Positions 57,817 through 64,000 of a stretch of DNA of 64,000 nucleotides are shown here, in pieces (position 1 is the stretch's first letter; every line of letters begins with the position of its first letter). The position numbers and the translations under genes are program-made. A model generated the notes under the pieces. The model saw only the letters and a program-made list of their open reading frames with translations. It searched no databases and was not told the origin of the DNA. Source of the stretch: Methylophaga sp. OBS3 (GTDB lineage: Bacteria; Pseudomonadota; Gammaproteobacteria; Nitrosococcales; Methylophagaceae); NCBI RefSeq assembly GCF_026319325.1, contig NZ_JAPDMU010000004.1, forward strand, positions 1-64,000. Reading direction: 5' to 3'.

Positions 57817-58497
57817 ATGTCATTCCAACCTGCAAAAACACTCGCTTTTTCTGATAAATATGACGAAAGTCATGCTAAAGCGTATTTCTTAAAACATACC
57901 CAAGGATTTGCCAGACGTTTATCGAATTGGCGAGATCAGCAAATTGCCCGAAAAGCATTAAAACTTGCCGGGGATCCAAAACAGGTGCTAGATTTGCCCT
58001 GTGGTACCGGACGTTTTTGGTCGGTGCTGGCAGAGCGGCCAGACCGAGAAATTTACGCCTGTGATAACAGTCAGCAGATGATTGACATGGGCTTGGCTTA
58101 CCGATCACCTGAGTTAACAAGCAGAATTAAAACTTTTCAGGGATCCGTTTTTTCTTTATCGGTGCATGATAATTTTGTTGAGACAATTTTCTGTATCCGG
58201 CTTTTGCATCATATTGGTGACGCGACTGACCGTTTAAATATACTGAAAGAGTTTCATCGCGTTGCTAAATCAACTGTCATTATTTCACTCTGGGTAGATG
58301 ACAACTTTAAAGCTTGGCGACGTAAGAAACTGGAGGCGAAAAGAAATGGACGCGCCTACCAGAATCGTTTTGTCATCCCCAAAGAAACGATTGAACAGGA
58401 GTTTGCAATGGCAGGTTTTTGTATCAAAGGTCATTTGGACTTTATACCTAAGTGCGCGATGTGGCGAACTTACGTTCTCGAAAAAGTTGAGGTGTAG
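57817..58497 (+). CDS. Class I SAM-dependent methyltransferase
   Basis: 226 residues from the ATG at 57817 (MSFQPAKTLAFSDKYDE), preceded by GGAGAG. SAM motif I is VLDLPCGTGRFW, motif II ERPDREIYACDNSQQM, motif IV NFVETIFCIRLLHHIGD. This resembles the UbiE/Methyltransf_11 group. The substrate is unknown. The stop overlaps the leader of the kinase gene, so the two probably act on a common target, perhaps a surface lipid or glycan. Confidence 0.85.
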   Translation: MSFQPAKTLAFSDKYDESHAKAYFLKHTQGFARRLSNWRDQQIARKALKLAGDPKQVLDLPCGTGRFWSVLAERPDREIYACDNSQQMIDMGLAYRSPELTSRIKTFQGSVFSLSVHDNFVETIFCIRLLHHIGDATDRLNILKEFHRVAKSTVIISLWVDDNFKAWRRKKLEAKRNGRAYQNRFVIPKETIEQEFAMAGFCIKGHLDFIPKCAMWRTYVLEKVEV

Positions 58498-58499
58498 TG

Positions 58500-59396
58500 A
58501 TGCACGATCAACAGCAAGGCCCTTCGAGAAATCCCACTTTTTTTTCTGAAACCTCAAATGCGTTATGGATGAATGATTCCGACTGGTTTGAGGAGCCAAA
58601 CTTTCGCCGAGGTGGCTGGAGTGGCGTGATTAAAACCACGTTGAGCCAAGCGATGCAAGCTGACGAAGTCTTTATCAAACGTCAGGAAAATCATGTTACC
58701 CGCTCAATCATGCATCCCATCAGTGGTCTGCCCACTTTCTTTAGAGAATTCCGAAACATTAAAAAATTGCAGTCAAAATATATCTCAACATTAGATGTGA
58801 TTTATTTTGAAATGCGGGCATCAAAAGCCATTATTGTGACCAAAGCATTGGTTGGTTATGTCGGTTTAGATGCGCTTGATCTAAACCATTTAAATGCTGA
58901 CGAAAGACGCACTTTAATTCGTGATATCGCCATTGAAGTTCGCAAATTACATCAAGGCCATTTCCGACATAATTGCCTTTATCCAAAACACATCATGGTG
59001 AAACCGGATGGTGATCATTGGTCAGTCAAACTCATTGACCTTGAGAAGCTCAAATATTCGGTATTTAGCTGTAATGCCACATTACATGACCTGAGTAGCT
59101 TTTTCCGTCATCGTCCTGAAGCATGGACGGTTAAGGACACCGTGCAATTCTTTCAGGTGTATTTTGATGAACAGCAATTAAGCATAGAAACCAAAAGAAT
59201 TATTCGTTTAATTGGCAAAAAGATTTGGCTTAAAGATCAGCGCCAGCCTGTGGGTTTAACCGGTGAAGATTTAACCGTAAACCAAGTCACCAAAATGCAG
59301 TTGGTATTTACTGCTTTACAAGTCACTTTTGAGCACTTTAACTCACAGGCGCGACAAGGTTTTTCTCGGGTATTTCGTCGGATTGCTGCCTTATAA
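58500..59396 (+). CDS. InaA/WaaP-type lipopolysaccharide kinase family protein
   Basis: About 298 residues; ATG 58500 has GAGGTG five bases upstream, and a GTG one codon earlier overlaps the previous stop. Kinase-like features: VFIKRQEN with the probable ATP-binding lysine (about 55), FREFRNIKKL, LHQGHFRHNCLYPKHIMV for the catalytic loop and KLIDLEKLK for the metal site. The catalytic loop has RHN where WaaP has an aspartate after His, so activity is uncertain. Overlaps phrB by six bases at the convergent ends. Confidence 0.82.
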   Translation: MHDQQQGPSRNPTFFSETSNALWMNDSDWFEEPNFRRGGWSGVIKTTLSQAMQADEVFIKRQENHVTRSIMHPISGLPTFFREFRNIKKLQSKYISTLDVIYFEMRASKAIIVTKALVGYVGLDALDLNHLNADERRTLIRDIAIEVRKLHQGHFRHNCLYPKHIMVKPDGDHWSVKLIDLEKLKYSVFSCNATLHDLSSFFRHRPEAWTVKDTVQFFQVYFDEQQLSIETKRIIRLIGKKIWLKDQRQPVGLTGEDLTVNQVTKMQLVFTALQVTFEHFNSQARQGFSRVFRRIAAL

Positions 59397-60779
59397 GTTT
59401 TTAAAGGCAGCAATCGCGTCTTGTCTTGCCTGTTTGTAGTCAACAATAGGCTGCGGGTAACCGCATTGTTCACGTAGTTCTGCTGGCGGATTATGAATTT
59501 GCTTAGCAGGCACGTCGGCAAGCTCTGGCACAAAACGTTTGATGAATTTGCCCTCAGGATCATATCGCTCTGATTGCAATGTTGGATTAAATACACGAAA
59601 GTAAGGCGCAGCATCAACGCCAGTTGATGCACTCCATTGCCAGCCACCGTTGTTGGCTGCAAACTCTCCATCAATTAATTTATCTAAGAAATAATCTTCA
59701 CCTCGTCGCCAGTTGGTCAGCAGTAACTTGGTTAAAAAGCTGGCAGCAATCATGCGGAGACGGTTATGCATCCAGCCAGTTTGGTTAAGTTGACGCATCG
59801 CGGCATCGACAATCGGAAAGCCGGTTTTACCCTCACACCACGCTTGAAAATCAGCCTCGTCCTGACGCCATTTAACGTTTTTGGTTTCTGGTTTAAATGG
59901 CTGCAACATACTGATCCGTGGGAAATACAGCAGTAATTGACGATAAAAATCCCGCCAAGCGAGTTCACGAAGCCAGTCATCATGTCGCCATTCTCGATTT
60001 TGTTCACCGCAATAAAACTGCACGACGGCCAATAATCGGCGAGGGCCAAGCTGGCCATTTGCCAAGTAGGGCGACAAAACGCTGGTGGCAGGTTTTATCG
60101 GAAAATCACGCTGTTTTTTATAATCCTGCAATTTAATATCGGCAAACGCCGAAAGTTTGGTTAATGCACTTTCTTCATCTCCCGGCCATAAGTCTTCACG
60201 AAAGTCGCCAGCCCAATGACAGTCGAGTTTAGGTTTAGCTAAAGCTTTGCCTTGTGATTTGGGTAATGGGTGAGGCGCTTGTTGTGTTTCTTCGAGAATT
60301 TGCAGCCAGCGGCGGTAATACGGCGTGAAGACTTTAAATGCCTCGTCTTGTTGGGTTTTAACCGGTAGTGACACTAACAAGTCATGCGGTAAAGCATGTA
60401 CTTCAACATCAATGTCAGACAGGGTTTGTGTGACGGCATCATCACGCTTATTTTCATCCAGCGGTGTTTCTAGTTGAAACCATAAGCCGTCGATTGAGGC
60501 ATCTTTGCAAAATGTTTTCAGTAGCGCCGGTACATCAGCAAACCAATCTGCTTCTAGTAAAGTAAAAGGGATGCCGAGCTCAGCCAATCGTTCAGCAATA
60601 TCTTGAATTGCTGCGGCTTTTAATCCCAAACGGGCTGGTGATTCATGATGCTGTTGCCATTGTTTTGGCGTTGCGACATAAAGCACGTGTAATGGCCCGA
60701 CTTGCTGTGCTTGGTATAACGCAGGGTTGTCATCGAGTCGTAAGTCATTACGAAGCCAAACGGCTTGGGTATTAGGCAT
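59391..60779 (-). CDS. phrB: Deoxyribodipyrimidine (CPD) photolyase
   Basis: 462 residues. AVWLRNDLRLDDNPAL begins the antenna-binding domain. The C-terminal FAD domain contains WRDFYRQLLLYFPRI, FPIVDAAMRQLNQTGWMHNRLRM and GGWQWSASTGVDAAPYFRVFNP, the signature of class I photolyases. It repairs cyclobutane dimers with blue light. Last gene of an operon with a second, different photolyase eight bases upstream. Confidence 0.96.
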   Translation of the reverse strand: MPNTQAVWLRNDLRLDDNPALYQAQQVGPLHVLYVATPKQWQQHHESPARLGLKAAAIQDIAERLAELGIPFTLLEADWFADVPALLKTFCKDASIDGLWFQLETPLDENKRDDAVTQTLSDIDVEVHALPHDLLVSLPVKTQQDEAFKVFTPYYRRWLQILEETQQAPHPLPKSQGKALAKPKLDCHWAGDFREDLWPGDEESALTKLSAFADIKLQDYKKQRDFPIKPATSVLSPYLANGQLGPRRLLAVVQFYCGEQNREWRHDDWLRELAWRDFYRQLLLYFPRISMLQPFKPETKNVKWRQDEADFQAWCEGKTGFPIVDAAMRQLNQTGWMHNRLRMIAASFLTKLLLTNWRRGEDYFLDKLIDGEFAANNGGWQWSASTGVDAAPYFRVFNPTLQSERYDPEGKFIKRFVPELADVPAKQIHNPPAELREQCGYPQPIVDYKQARQDAIAAFKNL

Positions 60780-60787
60780 GTTTGCTC

Positions 60788-62308
60788 CTACGGTAAATTT
60801 CGATGCAATTTTTCAGCATGTTGCAAAATTGCGTCGCGCTCATTATCTGATTTTCGCTGCCAATTTTTAACTTGCATACTCAATCTTGGATTACTGCTCA
60901 ACAAGTCTTTATGTCGATCAATAAACGCCCAGTACAGCGTGGTAAACGGGCAAGCTTTGTCGCCATGGGCTTGTTTGGGATCAAATGGACATGACTTGCA
61001 GTAATTCGACATCCGATCAATATACGCACCGCTGGCAATATAGGGCTTTGAGCCAACTAAGCCGCCATCTGCATATTGGCTCATGCCAAGGGTATTGGGG
61101 ATTTCAACCCATGCCACGGCATCAACATACATGGCGAGATACCATTCATGAATCGCTTTGGGTTTCACACCCCAAAGTAAGCTAAATAACCCCGTTACCA
61201 TCAGTCGTTGAATATGGTGGCCGTAACCATAATTCAAAACCTGTGAGACCGCTTGGTTTAAGCACGTCATTTGGGTGTTGGCATCCCAATACAGTTTGGG
61301 TAAATCACGACGAGCGTTTAAGGCATTCATGTCATGCCAGTCATTTCGTGCATGCCAATATAAACCGCGAATATACTCACGCCAGCCCAGAATTTGCCGG
61401 ATAAAACCCTCTACAGCATTTAATGGCGCTTTGTTGCTTTCGTAGGCATCGACAGCGGCGTTGATGATTTCTTCAGGGGAAATTAATTTCAGGTTCATGC
61501 TCAATGACAAACGCGAGTGGTACAACCAAGGTTGCTCTGTCCACATCGCATCTTGGTAATCACCAAAGTTAGCGAGCCTTTCATTAATAAAGTCATCAAG
61601 CACCTGCAAAGCTTGTTCACGGGTCACCGGCCAGACAAAGTCATCCAGTTCACCGGGTAAGTCGGGCAGGTATTTAGAGATGTCTTTGATGACTTGTTTG
61701 GTAATGTCGTCGGTTTCGAATAACGTTGGCTTTGGCACATCTTTGGGGCCGGATTTGGCAAAGCTTTTACGGTTATCTTTGTCGAAATTCCATTGTTCAC
61801 CGACTGGATGGTCGCCATTCATCAAGATATTGCGTTCTTTTCGAAGCTGGCGATACCAGTATTCCATTCGAGGCTGTTTGCGTTCAGCCATCCATTGTTT
61901 AAATTCGCCTCGACGGGAGATGAAGTGATTATCCGCTAGCCATTCGACTTCAACTTGGTGAGGCTTTGCCCAGTCAGCAATTTCTTGCATGACACGATAA
62001 TCACCGGGTAATACACAGTGAAGTGACGTGAAAGGCTGTTGTTCAAAATGATGGTCGAGTGCCGTGGTGAAGCAACTAAAACCATCTTTCAATGTGTAAT
62101 AAGTGAGCGGCAGCTTTTCATCATGAAGCCTTTTAGCAAAGTGACGCATGGAAGATAAGAAAGCGACACTTCGTTGCTTGCTGGACAGTGTGGTGGTTGA
62201 TTCGCCGATAACTTCCATCATTAACAACTGATCTTTTTCATCAGTCGCATCAAACAGCAAACTGTCACAATTGAGTTGATCACCCAAAATGAGAAACAAG
62301 CGTGCCAT
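60788..62308 (-). CDS. Iron-sulfur bacterial cryptochrome/(6-4) photolyase (FeS-BCP)
   Basis: 506 residues. The N-terminus FLILGDQLN is the DUF804-like start of this family. Four cysteines (349, 437, 440 and 453) are placed almost as in Agrobacterium PhrB (350, 438, 441, 454) and should hold [4Fe-4S]. The His-His pair at 364-365 also matches that enzyme. Likely repairs (6-4) photoproducts and complements phrB. Shares one base with the DUF3429 gene stop. Confidence 0.92.
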   Translation of the reverse strand: MARLFLILGDQLNCDSLLFDATDEKDQLLMMEVIGESTTTLSSKQRSVAFLSSMRHFAKRLHDEKLPLTYYTLKDGFSCFTTALDHHFEQQPFTSLHCVLPGDYRVMQEIADWAKPHQVEVEWLADNHFISRRGEFKQWMAERKQPRMEYWYRQLRKERNILMNGDHPVGEQWNFDKDNRKSFAKSGPKDVPKPTLFETDDITKQVIKDISKYLPDLPGELDDFVWPVTREQALQVLDDFINERLANFGDYQDAMWTEQPWLYHSRLSLSMNLKLISPEEIINAAVDAYESNKAPLNAVEGFIRQILGWREYIRGLYWHARNDWHDMNALNARRDLPKLYWDANTQMTCLNQAVSQVLNYGYGHHIQRLMVTGLFSLLWGVKPKAIHEWYLAMYVDAVAWVEIPNTLGMSQYADGGLVGSKPYIASGAYIDRMSNYCKSCPFDPKQAHGDKACPFTTLYWAFIDRHKDLLSSNPRLSMQVKNWQRKSDNERDAILQHAEKLHRNLP

Positions 62309-62712
62309 TAATGTACTAACGCTGTTGCCATCAAACTCAGAGCGGCTATTAATGAAAGCTGCCCACGAAGACGTATAAACTCTGCACTATAGACCATTGA
62401 TATATAGTATTTCTCGTATAGCCAAAGCCCAAGAAATGACCATGCTGCAAGCCAGAACCAATTAAGTGTAGGCCATAGTAACCAACACCAAGCCCAAAGC
62501 ATTAGACCGACACTAACAAAAGGCACATGTTTGGGTAATTCATACTGCATGGTTATCACCCAGAGTAAGCCGCCAAGGAAACTGAGAATCAGTGCAGCAT
62601 AGGTCAATAACCATTCACTGCTATTGGGATAAATACCGGTCATGCTGATTATTGCAAGTCCAACAAAAGGAATTAGTCCGGCATAGCCAAGTAGTTGATG
62701 TAATCTGGTCAT
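62308..62712 (-). CDS. DUF3429 membrane protein
   Basis: 134 residues from the ATG at 62712, which forms an ATGA overlap with the nuclease gene stop; an ATG two codons earlier is also possible. Four to five membrane helices; YAALILSFLGGLLWVI and SFLGLWLYEKYY match DUF3429, an uncharacterised inner-membrane family often linked to photolyase genes. No function can be assigned. Confidence 0.82.
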   Translation of the reverse strand: MTRLHQLLGYAGLIPFVGLAIISMTGIYPNSSEWLLTYAALILSFLGGLLWVITMQYELPKHVPFVSVGLMLWAWCWLLWPTLNWFWLAAWSFLGLWLYEKYYISMVYSAEFIRLRGQLSLIAALSLMATALVH

Positions 62713-64000
62713 GACCATTCCTCAACAAAATCTGGTAAAGGGTGAATCGTGAGTTGTTTAGGTTTTAATCGCATTAAAAAGCGTAGCTGAATTTTATAGG
62801 CATCCAAATCAAAGTAGTGAGGAGCATTTTTTACTTGCCTGAGTTGTTGCTGGGCACTCTCAATATCATCAACCCGGCCCAAGTACAGCCACTGGTCTAT
62901 TAAGTGATGGTGTGATGCTTCATGTTCTCCGTTGATAGGGATTTCGCTGACTAAAATAGGTCCTTGCCATGGCCAAACCTGATTTTTAAGCCCGCTAAGT
63001 GCGGTTTGTAAGCGCAGATTGTATTGCAAAGCCGGTTCTGCCTCGCAGCATGCGCCTTTGCACTTTTTTAGTTGATAACCAAAACAGCTGCCTTTTTTTG
63101 CTGGCTCAAGTCCGGTTAGTTTTTGGCAAAGCTGGTGGTCGTTAACTAGTTGTAGCAGTTTTTGTTGTCCTTGGCGTTGACTGCGAAATAAACCATAACG
63201 ATTGGTAAATTCGGGTGGCTGGCCGAGATCAGCCATTTCAATATGCACCTGCTGGTAGCCTGTTTTATTTTCACTCAACACCAACTGATAAAGCCGTTTC
63301 GCTTTGGTTTGACGACGGTTATAAAGTGGCTTTTCATCTTTAATAAGCTGGTTTTCAAGTAATTGCGCACCAAAATCAGAGGGTGTTTGTATAAAGTCGA
63401 TATGACTGAGTCGTTGCAGCATTTCGTTGCTGCGTAAATTCCCTTTGGCAGCAAAATGACTCAGTACGCGTTGTTTGATGTTGATGGATTTGCCGATGTA
63501 GAGCAGGGCGCCATGTTCATCATAAAAGCGATACACACCAGCCGTTTCTGGTAGTTGTTCCACTTCAGCAGGATCAAGCTGACTTGGTAGCCGTGTTTGT
63601 TGCATTAACTTTTGGCAGGCTCTGGCAACGCCTTCTTGAGTGTAATCAGCCGTAATTTGTTGAAATAAATGTCGAATGACATCGGCATCATCAAACGCTC
63701 GATGACGGTTTTCAATATTGAGATTGAGACGCTCGACAATGGCATCAATGCCATGCCGTTTGGCTTGCGGATAAAAGTGTCGACTGAGCTTAACCGAACA
63801 TAATGTTTTTGCTGAGAAGTTAATGCCGGCCCGTTCAAACTCAGCCCGCAGAAAACCATAGTCAAAACGTGCATGGTGCGCGACTAAAACATGATCTTTT
63901 AAAAGGTCCTGAAGGGGGGCGGCCAGCTCTGAAAAATCTGGCTTATCAGCGACCATTTCATCGGTGATGCCGGTCAGTTTGCTGATCCATGGTGGAATTC
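62709..64000 (-). CDS. Exonuclease (DnaQ-like) fused to GIY-YIG/UvrC-like nuclease, partial
   Basis: The frame is open to the right edge, so the N-terminus is missing; the visible part begins PPWISKLTGITDEMVADKP, a DEDDh exonuclease middle segment. The exonuclease continues through VAHHARFDYGFLRAEF and HRAFDDADV. From about residue 140 of the visible part a GIY-YIG domain follows (GVYRFYDEHGALLYIGKSINIKQRV), then a Cho/UvrC-like region with LEPAKKGSCFGYQLKKCKGAC. Such fusions act in DNA repair. Heads the operon with DUF3429 and two photolyases. Confidence 0.9.
   Translation of the reverse strand, partial: IPPWISKLTGITDEMVADKPDFSELAAPLQDLLKDHVLVAHHARFDYGFLRAEFERAGINFSAKTLCSVKLSRHFYPQAKRHGIDAIVERLNLNIENRHRAFDDADVIRHLFQQITADYTQEGVARACQKLMQQTRLPSQLDPAEVEQLPETAGVYRFYDEHGALLYIGKSINIKQRVLSHFAAKGNLRSNEMLQRLSHIDFIQTPSDFGAQLLENQLIKDEKPLYNRRQTKAKRLYQLVLSENKTGYQQVHIEMADLGQPPEFTNRYGLFRSQRQGQQKLLQLVNDHQLCQKLTGLEPAKKGSCFGYQLKKCKGACCEAEPALQYNLRLQTALSGLKNQVWPWQGPILVSEIPINGEHEASHHHLIDQWLYLGRVDDIESAQQQLRQVKNAPHYFDLDAYKIQLRFLMRLKPKQLTIHPLPDFVEEWS

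Overview
The window looks like a chromosomal segment of a marine methylotrophic gammaproteobacterium, most likely Methylophaga or a close relative. That placement is an inference from gene content: ribulose-monophosphate (RuMP) pathway genes with two hexulose-6-phosphate synthase copies, 6-phospho-3-hexuloisomerase and transaldolase; a complete Na+-pumping NADH:quinone reductase; a MutH/MutL mismatch repair pair; and the queG-nnr-tsaE-amidase-mutL order typical of gammaproteobacteria. I see no insertion sequence, prophage or CRISPR array. The region is dense core genome, mostly on the minus strand.

Layout. 1-2100: 3' end of a 5S rRNA with its terminator, then an SOS mutagenesis umuDC pair whose UmuD carries a DNA-binding-like N-terminal extension and faces a palindrome over its own promoter. 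2.1-4.3 kb: cupin protein, secreted alpha/beta hydrolase, cysteine synthase. 4.3-11 kb: nqrABCDEF-nqrM plus a CBS-domain gene. 11-20.2 kb: a long minus-strand run of rpoN-hpf-ptsN-hprK-EIIA(Man)-HPr-EI-mgtE-aroC-MFS, which is a regulatory phosphotransferase relay with no sugar permease. 20.4-22.1 kb: a tungstate-type ABC permease and ATPase without a binding protein. 22.1-25.7 kb: metK-ahcY-metF, headed by an S-adenosylhomocysteine (SAH) riboswitch, forming the activated-methyl cycle. 25.7-33.6 kb: a YgjP-like metallopeptidase, dusA, yadGH, mutH, a double-receiver GGDEF protein, prmB and leuC.

33.7-40.2 kb is the C1-assimilation region: tal-hps-phi, a small protein with four LTGVExYIR repeats, a second hps under its own strong promoter, a HAD phosphatase, and dhaK and dhaL placed convergently with overlapping stop codons. 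40.3-46.4 kb: a porin, tRNA-Phe(GAA), and a heavy-metal RND pump with an Asp-rich adaptor. 46.4-53.8 kb: an anchored LysM-like protein with a possible coupled 24-residue membrane peptide, then mutL, amidase, tsaE and nnr, with queG divergent. 53.8-59.4 kb: a chemoreceptor, a Tat-exported PhoX phosphatase, and a methyltransferase with an InaA-type kinase. 59.4-64 kb: two different photolyases side by side, a DUF3429 membrane protein, and an exonuclease/GIY-YIG fusion that runs off the right edge.

The genes combine into formaldehyde fixation (hps, phi, tal), methyl-group turnover (metK, ahcY, metF), sodium-based respiration (nqr) and several DNA repair routes (UmuDC, MutHL, two photolyases, the nuclease fusion). 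The least explained items are the LTGVExYIR repeat protein inside the RuMP locus, the UmuD with a candidate operator, the stem-loops between tal and hps, and the convergent dhaK/dhaL pair. All function calls rest on reading motifs and recalled family features; no database search was run.
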